Shown: positions 9,401-17,464 of the stretch, one piece after another
Layout of the letters: every line of letters begins with the position of its first letter
Position numbering within the stretch: the first letter of the stretch is position 1
Notes under the pieces: generated by a model
What the model saw: the letters and a program-made list of their open reading frames with translations, nothing else
What the model was told of the DNA's origin: nothing
Databases searched by the model: none
From: Pandoraea capi
Lineage (GTDB): Bacteria > Pseudomonadota > Gammaproteobacteria > Burkholderiales > Burkholderiaceae
Reading direction: 5' to 3'
Assembly: GCF_902459735.1 (NCBI RefSeq)
Contig: NZ_CABPRV010000001.1
Span: 62,001-126,000 of the forward strand
Length of the DNA: 64,000 nt
Program-made: the position numbers and the translations under genes

Positions 9401-10228
9401 GGTGGAGAAGGCCGTGGTGTTGAGGACCAGCGAGACGTCGTAGGTGTCGCAGAGTTGCTGCACTACGTCGCGGCTGAGGGCGTCCTTGAGCGACGTAATC
9501 GCGATCGGCAGCGGATTCAGACCGCGCGCGCTCAGTGCATCGATCAGGGCGTCGAACACGCCGGTATTCGCCGCCTGCAAGTGCGCGCGGTAGAACAGGA
9601 TGGCGACGACGGGCGCCCCGGCATGCCAGCAGGCCTGCCAGTCGTCCATCGTGGCGACTCGGGTCGGCGATCGCGGATTCGGGTGGTACAGCGTGGCATT
9701 GGGCACCGCGACCGGCAGCGGCGGTTCGTCGCCCCAGCCGAGCGCGTGCCACGCGATGGCACGCAGAAACGCCTCGGCGTTGACCGGTCCGCCCTGACGC
9801 AGGTAGCGCCACAGGCGCGTACAGAACTCGGGGCTTGCCGTGCTCAGCGCCGTCAGGTTCGGGTCTTCCTGCAAGTCGCCGGAGAACATCACCAGCATCT
9901 GAGCGCGACGCTGCGCCAGTTCGACGATCCGCTCGATGCCATACGGCCAGTAAGCTTCGCCCCCCAGATGGTCGACCACCACGACGCGCGCATGCTGCAA
10001 GACATCGTCGACATAGAAGTCGACCGACGCCGGTTGCCGCAGATACGTGACGTTGGCAAGCCGCAGGCTCGGGAAATCGTCGCCGAGCCGCTCGACCACG
10101 CTCGCGAGCAACGACAGCGTGGTGTCGGCCGAGCTGAGCACCACGATGTCGGCGGGTTGTTGATCGATGCGGATCACGCCGGCGGCGTCATCGACAAAGC
10201 CGCCGGGGACTGTCCGTAACAGATGCAT
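6404..10228 (-). CDS. cobN: CobN, cobaltochelatase large subunit
   Basis: A 1274-residue protein, the normal CobN length. CobN binds hydrogenobyrinate a,c-diamide and, with an ATPase small subunit and a VWA medium subunit, inserts Co2+ in the aerobic pathway. Conserved CobN/BchH blocks are visible, including VHVGKHGSLEWLPGKSVA (His-rich substrate segment), PHLYPFIVNDPGEGSQAKRR and the C-terminal RNPKWLDGVKRHGYKGAAE-like segment. It begins 18 bp after cobW and its TGA overlaps the GTG of the AAA+ gene, so all three are probably co-translated under the riboswitch upstream of cobW. Confidence 0.96.
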   Translation of the reverse strand: MHLLRTVPGGFVDDAAGVIRIDQQPADIVVLSSADTTLSLLASVVERLGDDFPSLRLANVTYLRQPASVDFYVDDVLQHARVVVVDHLGGEAYWPYGIERIVELAQRRAQMLVMFSGDLQEDPNLTALSTASPEFCTRLWRYLRQGGPVNAEAFLRAIAWHALGWGDEPPLPVAVPNATLYHPNPRSPTRVATMDDWQACWHAGAPVVAILFYRAHLQAANTGVFDALIDALSARGLNPLPIAITSLKDALSRDVVQQLCDTYDVSLVLNTTAFSTSTPEDPRQSQVFGSDAPVLQVILSGGNRDDWVKDNQGLNSRDIAMHVALPEVDGRIITRAISFKGLDYRCPRTEVDVVRYQPDKERVAFVAELSRRWCLLRTKPNAQKRLALVLANYPASEGRIGNGVGLDTPASVVEILTLLRDEGYRVDELPDDGEALMARLTRGVTNDPETRALRPAFQSYALDDYLAAFAQLPADVRDALNERWGPADQDPTVRQGRFMIAGWRCGNVFVGIQPSRSRIDGDYASYHDAELVPPHAYLAFYFWLRHTVEVDAVVHVGKHGSLEWLPGKSVAPSDSCWPDLTLGPLPHLYPFIVNDPGEGSQAKRRAQAVIIDHLMPPLTRAESYGPLQDLERQVDEYYEALMVDARRARLLRSTILETIVRHRLHEELSLDAPNDTDAEDELLTRVDTWLCELKETQIRDGLHIFGRSPTGRERRDTLLALMRFPVRGGQGRDASLIDALAKDLQIDDRFDPLKAEWSAPWDGPRPALLAQVSDAPWRHQGDTRERLELLATNLLETLTGQDAAPAASLEGKTLHLSATREVLARARDEVLPSLDACGSEELRHLRRGLEGRFVPPGPSGAPSRGRPDVLPTGRNFYSVDTRAIPTQTAWALGVKSARQLIERHLQDHGDYPRAIGLSVWGTATMRTGGDDIAQAFALLGVRPKWAAGSHRVTDFEILPPGGMERPRIDVTLRVSGFFRDAFPNVMHLFDAAVQAVAALDEPEDINPIRARVLRERDAWMARGLDADEARKRAGWRVFSSRPGTYGAGLQEMIDNGLWQTDEDLAQAYRESGGYAYAQASAGEQAHGVFATRLASIDVVLQNQDNREHDVLDSNDYYQFQGGMTAAVRHFSGQQPEVYHADHSRPDAPRVRPLTEEIARVIRARVVNPKWLDGVKRHGYKGAAEIAATVDYLFGYDATARVVSDHQYGLVTDACLNDAHTREFMQRHNPQALRGVCERLLEAIGRGLWQSPGAYREQIENHLLAVGQEIERSVS

Positions 10229-10246
10229 GCGACGTGTCTTCCGGGC

Positions 10247-11353
10247 TCAGGCCGCCGCGGTAGACGTGGCCGACGTGGCGCTCACGCCCAGTGCCGCGTC
10301 GAATTCGCGCTGGAGCGCTTCGGCGTCAAGGTCTTCGCCAATCAGCACGAAGCGGCTGCCGCGTGCTTCGCCATCGCGCCAGTGACGGTCGAAATAGCTG
10401 TCGAAACGCTTGCCGACGCCCTGAATCACGAGACGCATCGGTGCGCCCGGCAACGCCGCGAACCCCTTGGCGCGGTAGATCGTGTGGTTCTGCACCAACT
10501 GGCTCAACGCGGCGATGACCGAGTCGCGCGACGCCGGTGCCGTGAGCGATGCCGACACCATGACCGAATCGAACTCGTCGTGATGGTGGTCCGCATCGTC
10601 CGCCGAACCATGATGGTCGTGACGCTGATCGATGGTTTCCTCGGAGGCCGAGTTCAGACCGAGCAGCACGCTCAGATCGAGGTTGCCGTTGCTCGCCGGC
10701 ACGATCTTCACGTGCGCAGGCAGCTCTTCGCGAATCAGGGCCGACACGCTGACTTGCGCCGCGTCGTCGAGCAGATCGGTCTTGTTGAGAATGACCAGAT
10801 CCGCCGCGCTCAACTGGTCTTCGAACAGTTCGTGTAGCGGCGATTCGTGGTCGAGATTCGGATCGGCCTTGCGCTGTTCGTCGACCGCCACCGGGTTTTC
10901 GGCGAACTGGCCGCTGGCGGCGGCAGGACCGTCGACCACGGTAATCACGGCGTCGACGGTGAAGCTGTTGCGGATCGACGGCCAGTTGAACGCCTGCACC
11001 AGCGGCTTGGGCAGCGCGAGGCCGGACGTCTCGATAAGCACATGGTCGATCTGGTCGCGACGCTCCACCAGCGCTTCCATCACAGGGAAGAACTCCTCCT
11101 GGACGGTGCAGCACAGGCAGCCGTTGGCCAGCTCGTACAGTTGGCCCTCGGTCTCCTGACCGTTGTCGTCGCAGCCGATGCCGCAACCCTTGAGGATTTC
11201 GCCGTCGATGCCCAGTTCGCCGAATTCGTTGACGATGACCGCGACGCGCAGGCCGTTGTTGTTGGACAGGATGTGACGCAGCAGCGTGGTTTTACCGCTG
11301 CCGAGAAAGCCCGTGATCACGGTCACGGGGATCTTGCGCATGGAAGTCGACAT
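10247..11353 (-). CDS. cobW: CobW, cobalt-chaperone-type GTPase
   Basis: A 368-residue G3E-family metallochaperone GTPase. Walker A GFLGSGKTTLL lies near the N-terminus, CLCCTV is the metal-binding CxCC motif, NKTDLL is the guanine-recognition motif, and a His-rich stretch (RHDHHGSADDADHHH) separates it from the CobW C-terminal domain. It is thought to deliver cobalt to CobN. ATG 11353 (MSTSMRK) gives the usual start; ATG 11341 is possible and the frame stays open to 11521. No strong Shine-Dalgarno lies directly before 11353. First gene of the cobW-cobN-chl-nicoT operon, about 195 bases downstream of the riboswitch. Confidence 0.94.
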   Translation of the reverse strand: MSTSMRKIPVTVITGFLGSGKTTLLRHILSNNNGLRVAVIVNEFGELGIDGEILKGCGIGCDDNGQETEGQLYELANGCLCCTVQEEFFPVMEALVERRDQIDHVLIETSGLALPKPLVQAFNWPSIRNSFTVDAVITVVDGPAAASGQFAENPVAVDEQRKADPNLDHESPLHELFEDQLSAADLVILNKTDLLDDAAQVSVSALIREELPAHVKIVPASNGNLDLSVLLGLNSASEETIDQRHDHHGSADDADHHHDEFDSVMVSASLTAPASRDSVIAALSQLVQNHTIYRAKGFAALPGAPMRLVIQGVGKRFDSYFDRHWRDGEARGSRFVLIGEDLDAEALQREFDAALGVSATSATSTAAA

Positions 11354-11547
11354 GGAATAAGGCAAAGCGTGGTGACACGCCTCTTCCGGCCCGGTCGTCG
11401 GTGCTGCCGGTATTGCCGGCATGGCATTCGACCTGTCCGGCAGGACACGGCCGCGCCGCCGGTGACGGCTGCATCGGGAAAGCGGAGGAAACGTGGCGAA
11501 ACTGAAGGTTTGACTGCACACCGCCTACCCGCAGTGCCAATCGTCTT

Positions 11548-11802
11548 CTCCGGCCGGTATCCGGGCTGACGAAATGGCCGCTTCACCTTCCCACGCCGCC
11601 CGTGAGGGCATTAGCGCAGTGGTCTCGCCCCGCGAAACACGTGCGGGGTTGAAGTCGGCCTGGCGCCGCATGACTGCGGCACCTTCGTTTCACCGTTGCG
11701 GGGGCAGCACAGGCTGGGGCGTCGCGTCGAACCCATGAGGGGGCGCGCCGCCCGTCTGTTTCCCGTTTAACTGCGCACGCCTGAACGTGTGCGCGAGCAC
11801 CA
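11548..11802 (-). promoter_or_regulatory. Cobalamin (B12/AdoCbl) riboswitch
   Basis: Read leftward, the segment shows the ordered conserved blocks of the cobalamin riboswitch: TTAAACGGGAA near 11770, CCCCGCAAC near 11700, a CCACTG near 11619, GGGAAGGTGAAGC near 11590, and CAGCCCGGATACCGGCC (11568-11552), the B12 box region. It lies upstream of cobW and should reduce expression of cobW-cobN-chlI/D-nicoT when adenosylcobalamin is plentiful. The gap to cobW contains a TGTCC/GGACA hairpin that may belong to the expression platform. The exact ends are approximate. Confidence 0.9.
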
Positions 11803-12043
11803 GATTAGCCGCGAGTGTAGGTGCCGGATACCGCTCCGTCAAGGCGAGAGGCCGCCTCCAGTCCTCCCTCAGCCGCCCCGCCGGTGCCCACAATCGGGGC
11901 CCCGGCGGGGCGGACGGACGCGAAGCGAGCCGCGCAAGGCCTGTGGTATCCTCGCCACCAAATTTTCGGTCCCCCTGCTCCCTCGATGAGGGGCATGAAG
12001 GGCGTTACCGCGCATTCGCTTCGCGCACCGTAGCCGACCGCTC
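11803..12043. other. Intergenic region between riboswitch and cobA
   Basis: The stretch separates the leftward riboswitch transcript from the rightward cobA operon and must hold both promoters. I find no second riboswitch: CCCCGCAAC and the B12 box are absent on the + strand. A TATCCT hexamer (TGTGGTATCCT, near 11940) is a possible -10 for cobA but has no convincing -35. Confidence 0.4.
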
Positions 12044-12220
12044 ATGCCCTCCCCCGTCGTCCCGCTTATGAGTCATCGTCCTGCCCCGGTCCCGGTGGCC
12101 CGTCTGCGTCCTGCATCGCGTTCCCTGTCGGGCGCTGTTTTCGTCTCGTGCGGCCCGATGCACGACCTGCTCGACCTGCACGTCTCCCACCACGATTACG
12201 CCGAAAGAGGCCCGCAATGA
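12044..12220 (+). CDS. Possible small ORF coupled to cobA
   Basis: ATG 12044 opens 58 codons (or 50 from ATG 12068) ending at TGA 12218-12220, which overlaps the cobA ATG as ATGA. The predicted peptide is Pro/Arg-rich first and ends in CGPMHDLLDLHVSHHDYAE, a Cys/His-rich tail that could bind metal. I recognise no family. It could be a leader peptide coupling cobA translation, a small metal-related protein, or chance. There is no strong Shine-Dalgarno before 12044. Confidence 0.3.
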   Translation: MPSPVVPLMSHRPAPVPVARLRPASRSLSGAVFVSCGPMHDLLDLHVSHHDYAERGPQ

Positions 12221-13443
12221 GCCGTGCGTGGCTGATCGGCGCCGGACCGGGCGACCCCGAACTCATCACCGTCAAGGCCATGCGCGCGCTCGGCCAGGCG
12301 GATGTCGTACTGGTCGACGATCTCGTGAATCCCGGCATCCTGGCGATGGCCGCGCCGCACGCGCAGATCGTCTACGTCGGCAAACGCGGCGGGCATGCGT
12401 CCACGCCGCAGCGCGAGATCATCGCGCTGATGCTCTCGCACCTTCGTGCAGGCCGAAGCGTGGCGCGCCTGAAAGGCGGCGACCCCTTCGTGTTCGGGCG
12501 CGGCGGCGAGGAACTGCAAGCGTTGCAGGCGGCGGGAGTGCCCGTCGAGATCCTGGGCGGGATAACCGCCGGCATTGCGGCACCGACGACGCTCGGCATC
12601 CCCGTCACTCACCGGGGGTTGGCACAGGGCGTGATTTTCGTGACGGGGCACAGCGCAGGCGAAGACGAGCCGGACTGGCGAGCGCTCGCGGCCACGGGCC
12701 TGACGCTCGTGATCTACATGGGCATTCGCCGTCTGCAAGACATCACGGATCAATTGCAACAAGCGGGCATGTCGCCGGACACTCCGTGCGCGGCCATCGA
12801 GTCGGCAACGCTCCCGGCGCAACGTCACGTCATTGCCACGCTGCACACCTTGTCTGCCGAGGTTCGTGCGGCGGCCATCGGATCGCCGTCGATCATCGTG
12901 ATCGGCGACGTGGTGTCGCTCGCGCAGCGCCCCGGCATGATCGACGGTGATGATGCCGGCAGTGAGATCGCCGGGATTTCCCGACGCCCCACGGCGCAGC
13001 GCCCGCTCAGCCTCGGCATCGGTTTTCGGCAAGGCGTGACGACAGCGCAGATCGAAGCCGCGGTACTCGCTGCACTGGGCGCGCGTTCGCTTGCCGAGGT
13101 CGCCACCCTCGCGACGCTCGACAAGAAGGCCAGCGATCCGGCGCTCGTGCGCTTCTGCGAGCGCCACGGCATTTGTCTGGCAGGCTATGCGCCTGCGCAG
13201 ATCGATGCGTGTCTCGACGCGCATCCCCAACTGTCCCGCTCCGACACCGTGCTCGCCCACGTGGGTGTGCGCGCGGTGTGCGAGCCTTGCGCCTTGCTGG
13301 CATCGTCCGGCGGCACGCTGCTCGCGAAAAAATACGCCGACGACGGCATCACCGTCGCCATCGCGGAGACGACCACCATCGCCGCCTCAGACAACCCTCA
13401 GCACGACGCTCAACCGGAGTCACGAAACGATGAAGACAGATAG
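12217..13443 (+). CDS. cobA: CobA-CobE fusion: uroporphyrinogen-III C-methyltransferase with CbiG_C-like domain
   Basis: A 408-residue protein. Residues 1 to about 250 are a SUMT: IGAGPGDPELITVKA, VYVGKRGGH, RLKGGDPFVFGRGGEE and GIPVTHRG. This part makes precorrin-2 from uroporphyrinogen III. Residues about 265-395 form a CobE/CbiG_C-like domain (LSLGIGFRQGVTTAQIEAAV, LAGYAPAQID, VGVRAVCEPCALLASSGGTLLAKK). CobE is needed in the aerobic pathway but its exact role is unsettled. ATG 12217 has AGAGG six bases upstream and overlaps the stop of the small upstream frame. It starts the cobA-cobO-cobB-bluB operon and overlaps cobO by 14 bases. Confidence 0.93.
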   Translation: MSRAWLIGAGPGDPELITVKAMRALGQADVVLVDDLVNPGILAMAAPHAQIVYVGKRGGHASTPQREIIALMLSHLRAGRSVARLKGGDPFVFGRGGEELQALQAAGVPVEILGGITAGIAAPTTLGIPVTHRGLAQGVIFVTGHSAGEDEPDWRALAATGLTLVIYMGIRRLQDITDQLQQAGMSPDTPCAAIESATLPAQRHVIATLHTLSAEVRAAAIGSPSIIVIGDVVSLAQRPGMIDGDDAGSEIAGISRRPTAQRPLSLGIGFRQGVTTAQIEAAVLAALGARSLAEVATLATLDKKASDPALVRFCERHGICLAGYAPAQIDACLDAHPQLSRSDTVLAHVGVRAVCEPCALLASSGGTLLAKKYADDGITVAIAETTTIAASDNPQHDAQPESRNDEDR

Positions 13444-14032
13444 CGAATCCCACCTGCGCATGACCCAGCGACGTCGCGAAGGACACGAAAAGAAGCAAGC
13501 TGCTGCGACGACCGAAAAGGGCCTGCTGATCGTGCATACGGGCAACGGCAAGGGCAAGAGCACGGCGGCGTTCGGCATGGCCGTGCGCATGCTCGGTCAC
13601 GACCAGCGCATTGGCGTGGTGCAGTTCATCAAGGGCGCGCTGCATACGTCCGAGCGCGACTTCCTCGGCAGCCACCCGCAGTGCGACTTCATCACCATGG
13701 GTGACGGCTACACCTGGAACACGCAGAACCGCGACGCCGACATCGCCACCGCGCGCAAGGGCTGGCAAGCGGCCGTCGACATGATCGAGAGCGGCAACTA
13801 CCGCATGGTGATTCTCGATGAGCTCAATACCGTCCTGAAGTACGAATATCTGCCGCTCGACGAAGTGCTCGGTGTGCTCACCGCACGTGGCGAAATGCAG
13901 CACGTCGTGGTCACCGGCCGTCATGCGCCGGACGAACTGATCGAAGCGGCGGACCTCGTCACCGAGATGCGTCTGGTGAAGCATCCGTATCGCGAGCAGG
14001 GTGTGAAGGCGCAGCAGGGCGTCGAGTTCTGA
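13430..14032 (+). CDS. cobO: CobO, cob(I)yrinic acid a,c-diamide adenosyltransferase
   Basis: A 200-residue CobA/CobO/BtuR-type corrinoid adenosyltransferase. The P-loop GNGKGKSTAAFG, VVQFIKG, and the ILDELNTVLKYEYLP block are intact. It transfers the 5'-deoxyadenosyl group from ATP to the cobalt(I) corrinoid. ATG 13430 has GGAG ten bases upstream and overlaps the end of cobA. The N-terminal ~30 residues are charged and variable, as in the family. cobB begins two bases after its stop. Confidence 0.95.
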   Translation: MKTDSESHLRMTQRRREGHEKKQAAATTEKGLLIVHTGNGKGKSTAAFGMAVRMLGHDQRIGVVQFIKGALHTSERDFLGSHPQCDFITMGDGYTWNTQNRDADIATARKGWQAAVDMIESGNYRMVILDELNTVLKYEYLPLDEVLGVLTARGEMQHVVVTGRHAPDELIEAADLVTEMRLVKHPYREQGVKAQQGVEF

Positions 14033-14034
14033 TC

Positions 14035-15348
14035 ATGGCGTCATGCCCCGCGCTGTTCGTGAGTGCGCCTGCGTCCGGTCAGGGCAAGACCACGGTCACG
14101 GCTGGTCTGGCGCAATGGCATCGCGAGCAGGGACGCCGCGTTCGCGTCTTCAAGACCGGTCCCGACTTTCTCGACCCGAAGATTCTCGAGCGCGCCAGCG
14201 GGGCGTGCGTCCTGACGCTCGATCTGTGGATGGTCGGCGTTGCGCAATGCCGTCGCCTGCTGGCGGAGGCTGCGCGCCAGGCCGACCTGATTCTCATCGA
14301 AGGTGTGATGGGATTGTTTGACGGCACCCCGAGCAGTGCAGATCTGGCGATGACGTTCGGTGTGCCTGTCGTCACTGTCATCTCCGCGAAATCGATGGCG
14401 CAGACGTTCGGTGCGATTGCCTCGGGACTCGCCCACTACCGGCCGGGGTTGGCGATGCATGGCGTGCTCGCGAATCACGTGAGTTCGCCGCGTCATGCGC
14501 AGTTATTGCAGGAGGGCATGCCGGCGGACTTGCGATGGCTTGGGCATCTCCCGACATCGGCGCAGATGACGCTGCCCGCACGACATCTCGGCCTGCATCA
14601 GGCCGATGAGATCGATCGGCTCGATGCCCGGATTGCCGCGACCGCGCAGGCGCTCGCCGGCACCGCACTCGCCGACCTCCCGCCCCCGGTCAGCTTCGAT
14701 GCGCCGACGTTGGACGCGATGCCGGACATCCCGAGACGACTCGACGGCAAGCGCATCGCAGTTGCGCGTGACGCCGCCTTCTCGTTCATCTACCCGGAGA
14801 ACCTTCGTCTGCTGGAGACGATGGGTGCACATGTGACGTATTTTTCGCCGCTCGCGAACGACGCCGTTCCCGACGCGACGGATGCCCTGTTCCTGCCCGG
14901 CGGCTATCCCGAACTACATGCGGCGCGGCTTGCAGGCAATGCGCGTAGCGCTGCGAGCGTGCGTGCGCATGCGGCGGCAGGCAAGCCCATCGTGGCGGAG
15001 TGCGGCGGCATGCTGTATCTGCTGGAAAAGTTGACGGATGCCGACGGCGTCTCGACATCCATGCTGGGCATTCTGCCCGGGCACGCCACGCTGCAAAAGC
15101 GCCTCGCCGGTCTCGGCATGCAGGCGCTGGAGACATCGCACGGCACGCTCAGGGGGCACGCCTTTCACTACACGCGCATGGCCACGTCGATGGCGCCGAT
15201 TTACCACTCGGCACGGCCCGGCAGCGCTTCCAGCACGACGGGTGAGCCGGTGTACCGTCAAGGCGCGATCGTGGCGAGCTATCTGCACGGCTACTGGCCG
15301 TCGAACCCGGCGCTCACTGCCGCACTCTTTCATGGCACAGCCTTTTAG
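14035..15348 (+). CDS. cobB: CobB, hydrogenobyrinic acid a,c-diamide synthase
   Basis: A 437-residue glutamine-dependent amidase. The N-terminal synthetase domain starts with the P-loop SAPASGQGKTTVTAGLA and contains LILIEGVMGLFDG. The C-terminal class I glutamine amidotransferase domain has GGYPELHAARLA, the nucleophile in VAECGGMLYL and the final His in SYLHGYW. It amidates the a and c side chains, making the CobN substrate. It follows cobO by two bases and overlaps bluB by 17 bases. Confidence 0.95.
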   Translation: MASCPALFVSAPASGQGKTTVTAGLAQWHREQGRRVRVFKTGPDFLDPKILERASGACVLTLDLWMVGVAQCRRLLAEAARQADLILIEGVMGLFDGTPSSADLAMTFGVPVVTVISAKSMAQTFGAIASGLAHYRPGLAMHGVLANHVSSPRHAQLLQEGMPADLRWLGHLPTSAQMTLPARHLGLHQADEIDRLDARIAATAQALAGTALADLPPPVSFDAPTLDAMPDIPRRLDGKRIAVARDAAFSFIYPENLRLLETMGAHVTYFSPLANDAVPDATDALFLPGGYPELHAARLAGNARSAASVRAHAAAGKPIVAECGGMLYLLEKLTDADGVSTSMLGILPGHATLQKRLAGLGMQALETSHGTLRGHAFHYTRMATSMAPIYHSARPGSASSTTGEPVYRQGAIVASYLHGYWPSNPALTAALFHGTAF

Positions 15349-16015
15349 CGAGCGCGAACGCGCCGCCGTCTACCGCGCGATCTACGAGCGGCGCGACATG
15401 CGCCATTTCGTACCGACGCCCGTCGATCCCGAGGTTCTCGCACGACTGCTCGACGCTGCGCATCACGCCCCGAGCGTCGGATTCATGCAGCCCTGGCGCG
15501 TGGTACGGGTAACGTCGCCCGCCTTACGTTCGGCATTGCGCGACGCGGTAGAACGTGAGCGGGGCAAGACGGCCGACGCGCTCGGTGCCCGCCGCGACGA
15601 ATTCATGAAGCTCAAGGTCGAGGGCATGCAGCAGTGCGCCGAGATCCTGGTGATGGCGCTGATGGACGGACGCGAGCGGCACGTTTTCGGCCGACGCACG
15701 TTACCGGAGATGGATCTGGCCTCGGTATCCTGCGCGATTCAGAACCTGTGGCTGGCCGCCCGCGCGGAAGGCCTCGGCATGGGATGGGTGTCGATCTTCG
15801 ATCCCGACGAAGTTGCGCAACTGCTGCAAATGCCCGCGGGTGCAAAGCCGGTCGCGATTCTCTGCCTCGGACACGTGACGGAGTTCTACGAGGCCCCGAT
15901 GCTGGAACAGGAAGGCTGGGCGTCTCGCGCCCCGCTGGACGAGTACGTTTTCGAAAACCGATGGCCGTCGGAAAAGGACGCCGCGGCGAGCGATCCCGGT
16001 AGTGCAGCGGAATAA
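15332..16015 (+). CDS. bluB: BluB, 5,6-dimethylbenzimidazole synthase
   Basis: A 227-residue nitroreductase-fold flavin-destructase. ERRDMRHF (FMN-binding), APSVGFMQPWR, DLASVSCAIQNLWLAARAEGLGMGWVSIFDP and ILCLGHV match BluB. It cleaves FMNH2 with oxygen to give DMB, the lower ligand of B12, which fits the aerobic pathway seen here. ATG 15332 lies within the cobB end, so it is translationally coupled. Last gene of the operon; the next gene is on the other strand. Confidence 0.95.
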   Translation: MAQPFSERERAAVYRAIYERRDMRHFVPTPVDPEVLARLLDAAHHAPSVGFMQPWRVVRVTSPALRSALRDAVERERGKTADALGARRDEFMKLKVEGMQQCAEILVMALMDGRERHVFGRRTLPEMDLASVSCAIQNLWLAARAEGLGMGWVSIFDPDEVAQLLQMPAGAKPVAILCLGHVTEFYEAPMLEQEGWASRAPLDEYVFENRWPSEKDAAASDPGSAAE

Positions 16016-16227
16016 TGTGGGTGATGCCGTCTAGAACGAACGCCCCAGAAAGACACTAGACTACGAGACACCGGCACAACGATTTCTTAACTCTGTTGCG
16101 TCGACCGGTTGAATCCACAGCCGATCTTGGTCATTTCTGAAAACCGCTTTCCCCCCCGACTTGACGTACGGTAAGTCAACTTTCGAGTATCGTTTTCCGG
16201 ACGTCGAACGGCCATTGCAAACCTGCT

Positions 16228-16797
16228 TTATCTAACCGTGCCTAATAGCGCATCGGCAGTCGTAACAGTGCAATATTCGGTGTCCAGGTTGGCGAGTGAC
16301 ATCGCGTGAACATCGTCGGCGCTTCGTGGCGCCCCGTTCCAGTCGGTCCGCGCAAACGTGAAACAGCCGTCAGACACGAGCCATGTCTGGAAACCGAGGT
16401 TACCGGCCATGCGGACCGTGGCTTCCACTGAATTATTGGTGATGACGCCCGCCACAACCAACGCGTCGAGCCCTCCAGCCCGAAGCCGATCTTCCAGATC
16501 GGTTCCGATGAACGCACTGTTCGTATGCTTCGGGATAACCAATTCCCCTGCTACCGGCGCTGTCTCTGGCTTGAATGCATGCCCTGGCTGGCCCGGCCGG
16601 TAGTGAGACGCGGGATTTTTGGAGTCGTGCCGAACATGCCAGACCGGCCACCCTCGGCAACGCCAGTGAGCCAGTAATCGGCCGACTTGCCGCTCGGCAT
16701 CGGGGTTATTTCGCTCGCCCCAACTGGGATGGTCAATCGCGCGCTGCAAGTCGATCAGCAGCAGTACTGCGCCGGGAGCGGGAAGTCGGGCGTCCAT
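16228..16797 (-). CDS. Isochorismatase-like (cysteine hydrolase) family protein
   Basis: A 189-residue Rossmann-like hydrolase. The catalytic Asp (LLIDLQRA) and Lys (VIPKHTNSAFIGTDLE) are present, but the position normally held by the nucleophile reads VITNNSVEATVR, with Ser where Cys is expected. Substrate unknown; amide-type substrates are usual in the family. I chose ATG 16797; a GTG at 16848 would overlap the upstream hydrolase by 14 bases and add 17 residues. Base composition is visibly less GC-rich than the flanking cob genes. Confidence 0.82.
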   Translation of the reverse strand: MDARLPAPGAVLLLIDLQRAIDHPSWGERNNPDAERQVGRLLAHWRCRGWPVWHVRHDSKNPASHYRPGQPGHAFKPETAPVAGELVIPKHTNSAFIGTDLEDRLRAGGLDALVVAGVITNNSVEATVRMAGNLGFQTWLVSDGCFTFARTDWNGAPRSADDVHAMSLANLDTEYCTVTTADALLGTVR

Positions 16798-16834
16798 GTG
16801 TTCAGATATGAAATCTTTCGAATCGATCCAGTGA

Positions 16835-17464
16835 TCAGGACCGGTCACCCGCGCGGGTCCGCGTTAGGTGAGCATCGACAAGGCCTGCGAGTTCCGACGC
16901 GTGCTCATGCGCCAGATCATGGTTACCACCCGGGACGACGTGCAACTGTGCGTCAGGCAGCAGTTCGCGCAGCCGCTGGCCGACCGCTAACGGACTGATG
17001 GGATCGGCATCCCCCCAAAGCAAGAGGACAGGCTGTGCAATACGGCTGAGTTCGTCAGTCAGGTCAGCGGTAAACGATGTGAACCAGTTCGGGAAAGACG
17101 GATTGGCATTGATAAATCCGCTTTGCCAATCTACCGCACCCAGCGCTCGTGTATCGATGCCGCCAGACGTCACCGTCAAAACAAGATGGGTTATCAGATC
17201 AGGCCTTTCCAGCGCTGCGCGAATCGCCAACACCCCTCCCATCGATTGCGCGATCAAGGCCGTGGGCTCGTCGATGTGAGAGACGACCCTTCTAACGAGG
17301 CCGTCGATGTCGTTGACATCAGGCGCCGGTGGCTCCTGACCGAACCCCGGATAGGGAAGGATGACTTTCCGGGCGGGGGTGCTCAGCAGATTTGCGAGCG
17401 GTTGCCAGAACGCAGTGTTTCCGGACGCACCCGGCAGGAAAAGCAGTTTCGATGGAGCAGGCAA
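16835..17464 (-). CDS. Alpha/beta-fold hydrolase
   Basis: A 209-residue small alpha/beta hydrolase. FLPGASGNTAFW is the oxyanion region, AQSMGGVLA the nucleophile elbow, LLWGDADPISP the acid segment, and GGNHDLAHEH the catalytic His. It starts with TTG 17464, the only start codon before an upstream in-frame stop, with GGAG nine bases before. It probably forms a two-gene operon with the isochorismatase-like gene. Substrate unknown. Lower GC than the neighbourhood suggests acquisition by transfer. Confidence 0.8.
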   Translation of the reverse strand: MPAPSKLLFLPGASGNTAFWQPLANLLSTPARKVILPYPGFGQEPPAPDVNDIDGLVRRVVSHIDEPTALIAQSMGGVLAIRAALERPDLITHLVLTVTSGGIDTRALGAVDWQSGFINANPSFPNWFTSFTADLTDELSRIAQPVLLLWGDADPISPLAVGQRLRELLPDAQLHVVPGGNHDLAHEHASELAGLVDAHLTRTRAGDRS

